NCBI RefSeq assembly: GCF_017591425.1
Contig: NW_024467121.1
Span: 15,884,707 to 15,948,706, forward strand
From: Ochotona curzoniae
Lineage: Eukaryota; Chordata; Mammalia; Lagomorpha; Ochotonidae
DNA length: 64,000 nt
Direction: 5' to 3'
Each line of letters starts with the position of its first letter. The stretch's first letter is position 1. The notes under the pieces were generated by a model. The model was not told the DNA's origin and did no database searches. It was given only the letters and a program-made list of their open reading frames with translations. Positions 46,719-58,832 of this stretch are shown piece by piece. The translations under genes and the position numbers were made by a program.

Positions 46719-47449
46719 ACATGGTTCCTAATGTTTGAGAGGAAAGAGGAAGATCCGAGAAAAGAAGAAAGTAATTACAAGTGAGAGAGATACATTTTAA
46801 AATTTTTTTTGTGTTGTTTTATTCAACAAACGTAAATTCAAATTTCATGATCTGCAAACCTGATTAAACATTATCAGATTCTAACTGGCCTTTTTAGGAT
46901 ACTTACTGAATACAGACAGTTTCACATTGCCACTTTGTAATGGCTGGGTTTTTGCACAATGTGATTGACAAATGTTCTTTTATTTGAGTTTTATTTGAGA
47001 GCTTAATTACTAACTTCACAAACCATTATTTAACAAAATACCTATCATGACAGCTCAAGATTGCAGTGTGATGGACCATGCCTCCATCATACTTTTTAAA
47101 ATTATGTAAAACTTACACATATGAATAATTTAGAATGGATAATTTCGGGTACAAGTGTGTCCTGATGTAACAACTAAGAAAGTAGTAACAGCTTAATTTT
47201 ATTATCTGTGTTCTTCTCAGGCTCTGTGAGAAACATTAGTTTGGTCAATTTGGGTCTTAAGTCACATAATAAATAAAGTACTCAGTCTTTCAAATGAAGT
47301 CCTTTGTGTGTAAGTTCCAACAAGCATGAATGGTCATACAAATCTGTCAGTACACCCATCACCTGCATGTTAAGAACTCAATCTGCTTAAATTATGAGGC
47401 TGCAATTTATCTCAGTTTTTTAAATGTTAAAATTATTCTTTTATTTATT
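46719..47449. other. Unique AT-rich sequence
   Basis: No feature recognised. Confidence 0.5.
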
Positions 47450-47767
47450 TTTTTAAGATTTATTTTATTTTTATTGTAAAAGCAGATATGCAGACAGGAG
47501 GAGAGACAGAGAGGAAAATCTTCCATCCATAGATTCAGTCCCCAAGCAGCTGCAATGGCCAGTGCTGAGCTGATCCGAAACCAGGAGCCTCTTCCGGGTC
47601 TCCCATGTGGGTGGAAGGTCCCAAGGCTTTGGGCTGTCCTCGACTGTTTGACCGATTTCCCAGGCCACAAGCAGGGAGCTGGATGAGAAGTGGGGCTGCT
47701 GGGATTAGGACCAGCGCCCATATGGGATCTTGGAGCGTCCAAGGTGAGGATTGTAGCTGTTAGGCCC
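47450..47767 (-). mobile_element. CSINE, young pika-type, antisense, full length
   Basis: Tail 'aagatttattttatttttat', 'acaggaggagagacagagag', 'atccgaaaccaggagcctct', 'gcgcccatatgggatctt', head 'gaggattgtagctgttaggc'. The 120-codon minus-strand frame is entirely inside the element and its edge. A 9-bp insertion ('tgaccgatt'-like) interrupts the body near 47648. Confidence 0.95.
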
Positions 47768-47771
47768 AATA

Positions 47772-48110
47772 CTTTTAATTTTAAGAACGTTTTACTTACA
47801 TAAACAGGAAAGATTTCATGTATTTCATAGGTACAATCCCAAGAGGATAACCATCATTCTTTCCCTTGTGTCCCCTCCCTCAAATTTTCTCCTTCCTTTT
47901 TTACAAATATGTAACATCAGCCAATTCTACAGTCACAGGTTTCATCTCAATGCACCACTAATGATAATATTCAGCAAGTAAAAAAGTATGAAGACAACGT
48001 TCTACAGTAATATTAACAAGAGCTCAGAGTAGCTTATTTTCCCCTAAACAAAAGCTTTAAAACCTGCAAGGACAATGTTCAAAGCAATAGACACTGAAGT
48101 AAAAGCTCAT
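47772..48110 (-). mobile_element. Probable lagomorph L1 3' end, antisense
   Basis: 'ttcatgtatttcataggtac', 'aatcccaagaggataaccat', then pyrimidine-rich 'tgtcccctccctcaaatttt'. Reversed, this is a purine-rich stretch followed by a 'tacctatgaaatacatgaaa' phrase and an A-rich end, which I associate with lagomorph L1 3'UTRs. Confidence 0.55.
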
Positions 48111-48939
48111 TAAATATAGAAACTGCACAGATAACCACACCCGACTTCCTCTTTATCAAATAGCTACTTAGGAGAAACAGCAAAACATAGGAGAAAGAAA
48201 ATTAGTAAACTAAAATGGCAAAATAAAATCTCACAGCACCCCTAACTTTATATTTACTAACACATGTTTTTGAGTTAGACTTTTTGATTGAAATAAATTT
48301 ATGGAAACAGTATTCTGACTTAAATAACTGACATGATGCGAATGTGATATTTGAGTGAGAGATGTGTTGCTTTTCAAGAGATAGAATGATCTATGGTCGT
48401 GGAAATAGCTAGATTAGCTCAAAGATTGTGTAGCATCCTTGAAAAAAAAATACTATTCTTTCTCTGTAGACTGAGATCAAATGAAAACCCAGAGAGCTCT
48501 CATAGGAAAAATGAGGATAAGAAAAAACAATAGCTTAAAGAATCAAACTCCTCACATAGTCTGAATGATTGAAGCAAATTTACCCTTCAATACAGTTGAG
48601 AAGAAGTTAACTCATTCTAGAAAGAATCGTTTTAGGAAGTCAACTACTGAACAAACACAACACTGATTTATTCAGACATGGATGATTAGTATAGATGTTG
48701 GAAAGGACCGGGTGCCTGATTTTCTCATCAATCTTACATGGAAGAAGGACAAAACTATTGGTTAAAATGATAACTTGTAAATATTTCTGAATTATGTCTT
48801 TCTCCGTGCAGGGAGATAATAAAAGATAAAATGTTTACTTCATGAAATACTGTCTCAAAGACTTGGTTCTCAAAATACAATATTAACTAAACATATGTTC
48901 AAATGAACGTATGTTCATTTGAATTTATTAGCACTGCAT
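48111..48939. other. Unique AT-rich sequence with a perfect inverted repeat
   Basis: The hairpin at 48898-48923 is listed separately. Otherwise nothing is recognised. Confidence 0.5.
48898..48923. repeat. Perfect inverted repeat, 11-bp arms, 4-nt loop
   Basis: Arms ttcaaatgaac and gttcatttgaa flank the loop gtat. The left arm is preceded by 'catatg' and the loop plus right arm begins 'gtatgttc', so there is also a short direct repeat of 'atgttca'. Confidence 0.85.
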
Positions 48940-49090
48940 GGGAAGGTAGATAGTCTAAGGGTATCTGGAACTGTATGGACTTGGGTTCAAATCCTTACCT
49001 GTCCTGTCTTAGTTATTTGATCTTTGAGCTATAGATTGTACTTACAGTGAATTGTAAAGATTAAGCATGTGACATCCAGAAAAGTACATT
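48940..49090 (+). mobile_element. MIR SINE remnant, sense
   Basis: 'atggacttgggttcaaatcc' is a near-exact MIR tRNA-head phrase. 'ttagttatttgatctttgag' and 'gtgaattgtaaagattaagc' continue the MIR order. Confidence 0.65.
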
Positions 49091-49810
49091 CATTGAAATT
49101 CATTCACTCGATATTGTAATCTGTCTTTGCATGAAATTTGGCCTTGTGGAATTTGGGCAAGGAACAAATATGCTTGGTTTTATTTCTATTAAACTACTCA
49201 TACATAAACTAAAGAGTGTATTATTGACTCAAGAGTCATCATAATAGGACCATGAAGTAGATTTTGTATGGTTGAAAACACTAGTTTTAAAACTACGGAA
49301 AGTCATAAATGAGTCATGACTAGCTTTCAACAAAAGCACCGATTATACAGAAAAGTATGAATCATCTGTGTTTTCCTTAAACTTTTACCTGGGTGAGAGA
49401 GGAGGTTGCATAGATTTGCAAATCTCCTTCTAGGATTATTAAAGTATATGCTTGAGTTGTGAAATGTGTATTCAGTAACAGTCTGAAGAGCCATGCTTTA
49501 AATTGAGCTGGAAAAATCTTACAGTTGTTTTATGCATTATCTAATAAGAATGAATTTTATGACCTGTAAAATGGTTCAATAAACAAGGAAATATTCTAGT
49601 CATAAACAGTCAGTGTATTGAACACAAGAGACATGGATATGCATAATATTTGAGAGAAAAAGTCTTCTCATTCCCTATCTCCTTTACATATAAATAAGAT
49701 GAGTTGAATTCTGTGGACAATAAGTCCTTGGAGATTTTTCTTAAAAGTTACAGAGACAACTTGCATTGCTTCATTTTATCTGCAATTTTATGAAATGTTA
49801 CAATACATTC
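49091..49810. other. Unique AT-rich sequence
   Basis: No feature recognised. Confidence 0.5.
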
Positions 49811-50042
49811 ACTTGCCCATTGTGGTGGGTAAGACGCCTGCACCTGTGATGCCTGCATTCTGTGACACAGCATGGACTGGTGGCCAACTCTAACTCCATT
49901 CCTATCAGTGCACATCCTGGTAGGCTGTGGGTACTTCCTGGCTCCTGGCTGTGCCTGCTTCAGCAACAGGTATACAGGCACTTTGGAAAACAACTTGCAG
50001 ATGATAAAACTCTGGCATTGGTTTTCCACTTTGCAAATAAAT
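49811..50042 (+). mobile_element. CSINE, old, sense, body-deleted
   Basis: Head 'acttgcccattgtggtgggt', 'acttcctggctcctggctgt', tail 'ccactttgcaaataaataag'. It is shorter than full length, with much of the centre missing. Frames on both strands are repeat-derived. Confidence 0.75.
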
Positions 50043-53000
50043 AAGGTTAATGTTTAAGATGGCATAAATAGCACTTGTCATTTTTACATTTAGAAGATAA
50101 ACCTCAGAAACCTGATTGCTGAGGCATTGATAGACAGGTTTAAAATATTAAAGGATGGCAGATTTCTCTTAAAATTGTGCTAATTTATGTTGCCACAAAA
50201 ATAGCAATGTGTAAATATTGCACCATGTCCTTACCAGTGCTAGATAGCATTTGCCATTTAAAACGTTGCCAATATGTCAAGAGAAAATGGCATATTGAGG
50301 CTTTAGTTTTCACTTCAGGATCATAAGTTAGGCTTCCTTTTTCTCTCACAACAATTAAATATTTATGCACACTTTTCTTTGAAAAAGAAATTGGACATCA
50401 GTCATGATATCATTTAGTTCTCCTACCGGTTATACAGAATGCTATAGACTTTTCACAGGAAGATGTCTATATTGATGAGCTACCTGGTGTCACAAGATGC
50501 ATCATCACACTGATAAATGGCGCTGGTGAGTTTCCACGGGAGCTTTCAAACCATCTCGTTTAGTGTTCGTGTCACTGGAGCCGTGTGGCCATCTCCTGCT
50601 TTCAGAGAGATTGTTAGCTATACTAGATCAATCCAGTGATCAATCTAATCATTCAGACATGTAGTCCAAAAAGTACAGGTGGCACTATTGTGTCTGACAC
50701 TGTGGCAGAAGATGTATAACAGAATTAAATAAACCCTACCTAGGAATACACATGTTCTTCTAGCAGGCTTACCACTGTGAAAGTTCTGAATTTTAAGTGG
50801 GACAGGCACCATAAAGGAAAACTACACAAGTTTATGTGTGTGGATAATAGGAGGCTGATTGGCACCAGCAGTGCTGATACTTAAACACAAGCAAGAAGCA
50901 TAATTTGTAGAAAACATTTAGGAAGACAAAAAATAAACAATATTATAATGGAAATGCATTAAAAATTTCACTATCCTAGCAAAAAAAGTACCTTCATCCA
51001 AATGTTTTAACTAAGGGTTTTGTAAAAAAAAAAAAAATCCCCTGATTGTGTGTACCAGTACCAGTAACGTTTCATAAAATTTAAAGAAGAAATGCTTTTG
51101 CAAGCACAGAAAGCTTATGAAAAGACAGCTGTGCTATAGTAACCGGACACACAGAGTTGTCAATATTTGACCACTTTAAGTTAAACAGGAAACAATTGAC
51201 AAACTTTGTGTGCATATAACAGTTACACAACATATATAACAAGTATTTGTATGCACTAAATTATAAAAAGTGAATTCACATATCTGTGAGTGATGTGATT
51301 TAAGTATAATCTCACCTGCCTATCTTTGTTGTTCACTTATGTAAAAAGAGTAATAGACTTAAGAAAAACACATAAATGTAGCACAGAGATAAAAATACAA
51401 GCATTTTATAAAGTCTTCTAATTAGAAATTAAATGCTCAAAACCCAGTACATAAGAAAATGATTGCCTCCTGAGATGTAGTATTTTGCAGTTTCACCAAA
51501 TTTCTTTCACTGTCACTTTTTTATTTCCTCAAAAACAGTACATTAACAATCATAAAAATAAAAACCCAAAAATGAAAACAGAAATATGTAGAACTGTGCT
51601 ACTTAGAATCACATTCTCATACAGCATTATCTTCACCTGTATTGCAAAATACCTCTATGTATGTTTATATGCACAAGACATAATTTCATTATGCATACAA
51701 ATAATTATGCACACATTTTAATATTTGTGTTGCAAAAATGCTCTATGGCCCATTAGCTCACATACTGCCTTTTCTTTTATGGTATCAGGGATTTTTTAAT
51801 ATTCTTGATTCTGGAAACTAAGGCACAAGTTATTAACAGAATTTATTTAGAAACTTTCTTTTTTATTTCAGGAGTTTATTTCAGAAGCCCATCAACAAGG
51901 TAGCATTCTAAAACACATATACGAGTCTAGATTCAGTAGAATGAATTTAACTCATGAGAACACAGATTTCCTTACAGCATAATCTGCAGGCTTTTTCAAA
52001 ATTCCCTCGTGTGAACCGGTGTGGGACCCCCACACTGCCAGAGACTAGTCTAAGTGCAATGAAACAAGATAAAGTTCTTATTCTTAACGAAGCTTAATTA
52101 ACAAGCCAACGTATTTTCAGCAAAGATACTCTCTCTTTCATCTTTTGATGCTCTCTAAAGTGGTATGGCTTTAGCACTGTGCAAATAAGGTGATTGCACA
52201 TAAACATTTACTGAACCTGTGCCATGGTGAAGGTCCAAAAGACCAGAAAAAAAATAGAAATATCAACTGTGATCTAAGTGATGGTGTTCAGGGTCAGGTG
52301 TTGGTTTTGAGTCTACACAAATGTTTATGCGTAAAAACAAACTTCAACTCTGATAATGTCAAACATTTAAAGTAGCATATTAGTTCCTTTAAAGAAAATC
52401 TTTTTTTAAATTCCCAAATGATTTCTTTTTATAAAGTTCACTTATTAGCTAGCTACAAGATTAATTATAAAACAAATTTTCCTGACTTTTTTTTCTATAC
52501 CTCTGTAACAAATTGCTGAAGAGATACAAGAACATGAGACAAGTTTTGTGTTATCGGAGAGAATGTTTTTTCCTTGACCTGTGACAGAAATCTTACAAAA
52601 ACCTCATTCATCGCTGTTCTCTGGCATCCTAACAGCAGGACATGTATCTATACCTAAGAGAGGTTTCAGGAATATGACAGATGTAAGCAGAACACACATA
52701 CAAAATCAGTTTTATCTCTTATTAACTCCACATGCACGAAAACTTTTGATATTTATAGACACTTTTGGAATATGCTTTTAAGGTTATTCAGTCCCAAAGC
52801 CATTTTATTTTAGAAGGAAATGTGACATGGGGAAAAAAAAGTCTTAGAATTTACTTAGATTTTAGTATTCACCTGGTTTCTGTTTATTGATTCTCACCTT
52901 TTAAGAACATGAATATGTTCAATGCTTTTGAATTTTAATCCTCTCATTTGAAAAATGAAAATAATTTTACATCCATCGCATTATCCTGATGGTTACAGTA

Positions 53001-54189
53001 GTGAAGTATATTAATTTCTTAGTAATGAGGACATCTTGTTTTTCTGTTTCATGAAATGTCTTTAGTTCAGTGTTCTTCCAATGTCTTTTCCCTCAAGTTC
53101 ATGAGGATAATACTCAGTTTATTTTCTTTGATATAAGATTTGGCTATCTTCAATTTTTAGAAACAAGATTTCTTTCCTAAACAGTCCATGGATACTTTTT
53201 TCCTCCTGGAATGCAAACATCTTATGCAACAATCTTAACGTTGAGTTCCAGATTCTTTTTATGCAAAACGAATGTCCTCTTTTTTGGCAGTATTTATTTC
53301 CTTGCAGCATGATACGTACCAAAGCACTCTCAATGAAATATGACTGAGAGAAATCGAAGGGCGACTTCTCAGTATGTGTCGACATTTTTCAAATTAATTT
53401 TTCACAATGACAAAAGATGTCAAAATTTCTTTATGAATGACTATGTATGACTCATTTACAAGGAAATACGTAGTTGAAACAATCACATTAATATTGAAAA
53501 AGCCTGCACTTTTCTTTCTCCAGCTTTTTGTTCACAATGCCATGTTGTCCTTCTTTCTAAGTATAGAAATCACAAATCACAATTTTAAAATCACAAATTA
53601 TAAAAGGAGTGAAATGAACAAACAGTGAGTGACTGTATATGACTGATATCCAGGGAAAAATGAAGCAAACTCAGAAGACATGGCTTCTGATTTGGCCTCT
53701 GCTGCACATGTTTATCTGTTTTTCGCTTAACAAAAGAGTAAAACATTCCCGATGTTGTATCCAAATATTCACTCAACTGGTTTCAGCCAAAAATCCCTTA
53801 CTTATATGAAAGATAGTCATAACCTATTATCAAAATTCCTTTATTAAATATTTAAAATTTTTTAAAATTTCTTTTTTTAAAGTTTAATTTTCTTCTCCAA
53901 AATCCACTTCTTTTGTGGAAGTCATGGTGTGTAAGGCTACTTGAATTCATCTTTATAAGACATATAAAAGCAAAGTCTGATTGTGTTATTTTTATTTTAC
54001 AGATTGCAGGAAAATAAGGAGCAAGAAATAGTACTCCAAATTCAAAGATAATTCTCTAAGTTGAAAATATGAACAGTAAAATCCTTAGTAGCCACATCAA
54101 AGATTTATCACAGTTTTCTTGTATCAGTCCAAAGTACCAACTAAAATAAAATGTATTTACTCACCTTTGACCTTTTGGGACTTATCTTA
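50043..54189. other. 4.1 kb of unique sequence, no SINE
   Basis: No repeat family is confidently recognised. A patch at 52940-53010 could be a MIR core, and 53655-53700 ('cagaagacatggcttctg') a MIR head, but both are weak. An exon-like mini-frame is listed at 50438-50524. Other frames of up to 88 codons (for example 53119-53385 minus) have no recognised domain. Confidence 0.4.
50438..50524 (+). other. Exon-like mini-frame with splice-like borders
   Basis: An 87-nt stretch preceded by 'ctcctaccggttatacag' (AG acceptor-like) and followed by GTGAGT (donor-like consensus). One frame is open across it for 29 codons with a balanced, acidic composition. In genomic DNA the frame continues to TAG at 50557-50559 and is bounded upstream by a TGA. 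The peptide matches nothing I recognise, and mini-frames of this size are common by chance. Confidence 0.12.
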
Positions 54190-54265
54190 AACATTTAAAG
54201 ATACAGAAATTGGGCTAAACAATCTGTGAGATCCCTTCTATCTCTGCTAACCTACTTTATTCTAA
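54190..54265 (+). mobile_element. Possible ancient CR1/L3- or MIR-like 3' tail
   Basis: 'gatcccttctatctctgcta' followed by 'tattctaaaattata' resembles the '...aggtcccttccagctct...attctatgattcta' end shared by ancient CR1-type elements. Short and tentative. Confidence 0.3.
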
Positions 54266-54924
54266 AATTATAAGGTCTAACTTTTTATATGATAGACTTC
54301 TAATGAATGTAATTAACTAAGCTGATTTCTTGGGCAAAGGTAATATATACTAAAAATTGCTTATTTTTCTACACTTACATTATGCAATATTTGAGATAGA
54401 CATGTCATTACAAAATATTCTTTAAATACAGCTACTCAATTTAGAAATACTTAATAGTTGTGCTTGACATAAAACTTTTAAAAGGCCAATATAAAATTCA
54501 AACTTCCAGAAAATACCCCTGAACCCTCCCTGGGGAGGGGTAGTATGCGTGATTAACAGCATATGTATCTTACTGCTGTTACAATCCATATTAATTAGAC
54601 TACACAGTACCTTTTTTTATATATGATTGCATACAAGTATTATTGCATTACAGCATTGTGTAAAATCATATTTTTGTAATATGTTAATATTTACATAGTA
54701 ACTCTTGTTTATTAGTTTTTTAACCTTACCATGAGGTTTTCTGTGCTAAATTATGAGTCTATCTGTACTCCTTGTATTGGAAAAAAAGACATAACCTACT
54801 GATGAATAGCCTCCTCACAGCAAGGGCTTGACTTGTAACACTGGGCAAGTGCTGCGCTGGGACTGATTTCCATCCACCGCTGTTTGTACCACTACCTCAA
54901 AGTATTTCTGCATAGTTGCCAGTA
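54266..54924. other. Unique AT-rich sequence
   Basis: A small G/C-rich hairpin-like stretch ('ccctccctggggagggg') lies near 54524-54541. No other feature is recognised. Confidence 0.45.
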
Positions 54925-55200
54925 AATATTTTGGAAAGTTGTAGAGACACTACCTACAACTTTCACTAAACCAAACCAGATTGTATACTCTCAAAGCTCA
55001 CATGGAACAACACCAAGACAGACTACATTCAGGCCATAAACCATACCTTCAACATCTAAAAGAACAGAGAAATTATACAGTATTTTCTCTCAGATCGCAA
55101 TGGAACTGAACTAGAAATCAATGACAGAAGTAAAACACGCCTAGAACTGTCAGAATACATAACGATCAAGCAGTACACTTCTAAGTAGCTCATGAGTCAA
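54925..55200 (+). mobile_element. L1 ORF2 remnant, end of endonuclease domain, sense
   Basis: 'ctcacatggaacaacaccaa' and 'ggccataaaccatacctt' followed by 'tggaactgaactagaaatca' match the stretch after which ORF2 encodes the endonuclease C-terminus (Ser-Asp-His...Lys-Leu-Glu-Ile in the family). Frameshifts and stops break the frame. Non-functional. Confidence 0.75.
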
Positions 55201-55230
55201 AAGGAAATTTTCATGATGCTGAAAAATACT

Positions 55231-55412
55231 GGGCTGATGTTGTTGCACAGCTTAAGCCATAGTCTGTTAATCCCAGAATCCACTTTACCTGCAATTTGAG
55301 TCCTGGCTTCTCAACTTTCCATCCAACTACCAGTTAATGCAACTGGGAATGCAGAAGATGTCCCAAATACATGAGACCTTGACACCTACTCGGGTGACCA
55401 GGAAGGACATCT
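55231..55412 (+). mobile_element. CSINE, old, sense, 3'-truncated
   Basis: Head 'gggctgatgttgttgcacag', 'atttgagtcctggcttctca', 'gaatgcagaagatgtcccaa', 'gacacctactcgggtgacca'. The downstream third and the tail are missing. It lies just downstream of the L1 ORF2 piece. Confidence 0.75.
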
Positions 55413-55872
55413 GGTATTTCAGAAAATATTGCTTTTCAGAATTTGTTGTATAGAACTCTTCTAGAGTATGGGATTATAAAATTCTAGTTATTTATTTCAT
55501 ATTGAATTACTCTCATGATATTTTACTTTCAACACTTACTAATAAAGCAAGCTTGTGGATAATTTTTCTAACTTCTCAGTCAGATTCCATAAGAACTCAA
55601 TTTTTTGTCTGTATTCTGTAAAGCAGGTAGGAATTTGAAGAATTTTGAAGTTGTCTTGATTTTCTATATAGTTGTATATATATACATACATATATATATA
55701 TTTTTTTTATATGCTTAACATATTTCCACTAAAAAAGTTCGTTGAATTACTACCTTAAGGTCTTAGTTAACAATATGTTTTTATCAGAAAGAGAAATAAA
55801 ATGGGTATATTTTCATATTTATATTAGATTTGCTTGTCATAAAAAAAATAAGTCAAAAATAAGTCACCACAC
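55413..55872. other. Unique AT-rich sequence with a TA microsatellite
   Basis: An imperfect (TA)n run lies at 55672-55713. No other feature is seen. Confidence 0.5.
55672..55713. repeat. (TA)n-rich microsatellite
   Basis: Imperfect TA/TACA units ending in a T run. Confidence 0.85.
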
Positions 55873-56197
55873 CACTGGTGTGGTGGCCTAGTGGTTAAAG
55901 TCCTCACCTTGCATGCACCAGGATCCCATACGGGCATCAGTTCTAACCCCAGGAGCCCTGCTTCCAATCCAACTCTGTACTTGTGGCTTTGTAAAGCAGT
56001 CAAGGATGACCCAATGCATTGGGACTCTGAATCTGTGTGGGAGACCTGGAAGAAGTTCCTGGCTCCTGGCTTCAGATTGGCCCAGCTCCAGCTATTGTGG
56101 TCACTTGGGGAATGAATCAATGGACAGAAGATCTTCCTCTCTGTCTCTTCTCACTGTAAATCTGACTTTGTAATAAAAAGAAATAAACCTTTTAAGA
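55873..56197 (+). mobile_element. CSINE, pika-type, sense, full length
   Basis: Head 'gtggtggcctagtggttaaa', 'aggatcccatacgggcat', 'aagcagtcaaggatgaccca', 'gtgtgggagacctggaagaa', 'cacttggggaatgaatcaat', tail 'gtaataaaaagaaataaacc'. Frames of 74 to 98 codons on both strands lie in the element. Confidence 0.95.
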
Positions 56198-57249
56198 ATG
56201 TGTAAATAGTTTTGATGACTTTCCTTTTGAGAACATGCTATAATATTCTACATATAAGATTATAAATCAAACACAAAACTGCTAATATTTTGGCTTTAGG
56301 AATTAGAAAATGGAAATGTGGAACTCTCATACCTGCTAGATGTATGATAACTAACTTGTGAGGCTGAAGGGGATTGGTACAGACTTCAGGGCTGCTTAGC
56401 ACAGAGAAAGGGGCAGACACTACTGTTGACATCCTGTCTGGCGAGAGGGACTTGGCCAATGTCTCTGAATTTTCATTTATACTCCCAAAAGACCACATAT
56501 GAAGGCTAACAATTATGTCCCATGATGAAAGATTTTTACCTTAAGAATAAAAGTACATCAGAAATATGGCAATCTTAACAAAGCTTAAAAACACAGCATT
56601 ATAAATTCATAGTGACCAAACTGTCTGCTATAGGAAAATTCAAATTTCTCAGAGGAAAATAATAGGTTGTAAAAAATGTTTTCAACATGTCATCCACAAA
56701 CTACATTATGCAACAAAAATTACCAGCCATGAGCAAAACTAAAAAGTATGACATCTGTACATCGCAAATTTAGTTTACCAAGATACATATGAACCACTCA
56801 GATGTAACAGTCGATAGACAAGAAATGTAAATGACTGCGATGATTTTGTTAAGTCTAAAGAGATGCAGTGGTCAATGTTATATATACCTTTAGGAGACAT
56901 CTGGAAACTGGAAACTAGGGAAAAAAATGAAATCCCCAAAGTGTGAAAAACATAAAAAGTTAAAATTAATCGGATGACATAAGCATCAGGTTGATTAAAA
57001 TGGAAAACAAGTAAATGGTTTCAAATAAATATAAAATGTAAACTTTAAATGTAAATGTAAAAAAATGATTTCAAATAAATGTAAAGTCAAAGAAAATACG
57101 GCAATTGACACTAAAAATATTTTTTCTCAACAATCACTATAAAAAAACATGTTAGAAATGGTACAGTAAATTATGTATAATGGTAGATATATGTGAGGAC
57201 AATTTTAGGTTTAAATACATTAGAAAAGATGAAAAAATGAAATCAATAA
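56198..57249. other. A-rich sequence, possibly L1-derived
   Basis: The plus strand is A-rich like L1 ORF sequence and it lies between two ORF2 pieces, but I could not match phrases. A short internal repeat ('tttcaaataaat') occurs near 57019 and 57068. Confidence 0.35.
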
Positions 57250-57720
57250 TTAAAACTTCCATTTGAAATCAAAACTGGGAAATCTGATATACAGGTAAAT
57301 AGAACAAATAAAATAAGAAAAATTAACTTATAAATCAATAAATTGAGAAACAAACAAACAAGAAAACATTAAAAATTTCCCTTGGTACTTTTGAAAGATT
57401 AATTAACTTGGCAATTCTTTCATTACATTAATCAATGAAAGGAGAGATAATATAGTATCAACATTGATAGAGGGTACATCATTACTGATTATACAGATAA
57501 TTTGAGAATCTTAATGTAAATGAGGAAACCAGCCTGGAAAATACACAACTTCTTGAAAAAACACGTCTTACCCAACAAATATAGTAGAAAGAAAATCTGA
57601 ATTCTTAAATAAAATCTTCTTACAATAAAATCTCCAAGCTCAAATTGCTAGAAAAAAAGGACTCAGTCAAGTATGTAGTTATGAAATATTACCAATTCAA
57701 CACAATGCTTGTGACAAGAG
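57250..57720 (+). mobile_element. L1 ORF2 remnant, linker to start of RT, sense
   Basis: 'aacaaataaaataagaaaaa', then 'tggaaaatacacaacttctt' (the 'gataaattcctagaaacata' position), 'agtagaaagaaaatctgaat' and 'aataaaatctccaag' follow the ORF2 region between the endonuclease and reverse transcriptase in the expected order. It is broken by stops. A 104-codon frame starting at 57645 begins in this remnant and is not a separate gene. Confidence 0.6.
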
Positions 57721-58795
57721 AGAAGAGCAAGGGATTTTACAACTTAACTCCCAGGGTTACAATAACTGCCTTCCCAAGCTGGACAATATCACAAAAAGAA
57801 AATCATTACAAACTTACATCATTCATGAAAATAAACGTAAAAGTATTTGAGGAGAGTGTTGGCAATTTGGTTACAACAATATGTAAGGAGACTAATACAC
57901 ATGATCAAAGAGCAATTAGTCACCCTAACGTGATTTGGCCAATGGTATTTTTCCCATGAGCACAAGATCAAAACAATTCAAAGTAGCTCATGATAAAAAT
58001 AAAAGTTTCCATATTGGTCATTTTACCCAGAATTTAGACAACCTTTCAGATACATTGCTATTTGCTTTGTGAGACATACTTGAAACGAAAGACATTGACT
58101 AAACACACACTAGCCCCTTGAAAATGGACTCAACCTCGGTATTCAGCTGCTGAGGCAACAAAAGCGTCTTGCATTACTCCCATCATTAATTGCAAATCAG
58201 ATGAGCATAATTTAAAGTTACATAATGTATTTGTCTAAGGTCCTTAGGCATATGTACCCAAATTATCTGCTGCAGAGTCTTCTTAGGTTATGTTGCCACA
58301 TGAGAATCTCTCTGCATTCCACCTTCCATGCCAAGCTTAGAAGTTTCCAGTGGAAAAAACCCCACAGGTTCAGGCAGTTTTGTCACAATTATTCAAGGCT
58401 GCATAACCTGCACTGCCAAAAAACAGGTAATTGTGAAACCTAAACTGGCAGGCAGCAGGTAAGCGGCCAACCTGTGAGAGCATCTTACCAATGAATTGCC
58501 AAATGCTGAGCCAGGATTGGATGCTGACCTACTTTCTCAACAACATGCAAGTGTGAAATCAGGATTATTATCTCTTTGGATTAGCCTCAGCTATATGTGA
58601 ATTCCCAGGTGACCAACTGTTCTTCCTTCTCCTCAAACAAGGCATTGCTTGGACCTGAGCTCGTTATTCGAGTCACTAAGGTGATATGAGTAACTCTGCC
58701 ATTTGCATTTCTCTTGCCTATGCTGGTGTAATAGAAACACAATGTACAGGTGAATTCTATAAGCAAGGTGTGTTTACATTGGTGACTCATAGGGC

Positions 58796-58797
<2 letters not shown>
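57721..58797. other. Unique sequence
   Basis: The first part may still be L1. The 58140-58560 stretch is of normal complexity with no repeat recognised. Its 72-codon frame (58225-58443) has no recognised domain. Confidence 0.4.

Positions 58798-58829
<32 letters not shown>
58798..58829. repeat. (GT)16 microsatellite
   Basis: Uninterrupted GT dinucleotides. The overlapping minus-strand frame reads Thr-His repeats and is an artefact. Confidence 0.97.

Positions 58830-58832
<3 letters not shown>

Noticed and set aside
47407..47769. 120-codon minus-strand open frame
   Set aside because: It lies within a young CSINE and its flank. The same pattern (open frames on both strands through a SINE) recurs at 5274-5555, 6416-6811, 25203-25511, 28569-28925, 30065-30408 and 55824-56173.
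57645..57959. 104-codon plus-strand frame as a possible small gene
   Set aside because: Its start lies in a degenerate L1 ORF2 remnant and the A-rich composition continues through it. No independent signal is present.
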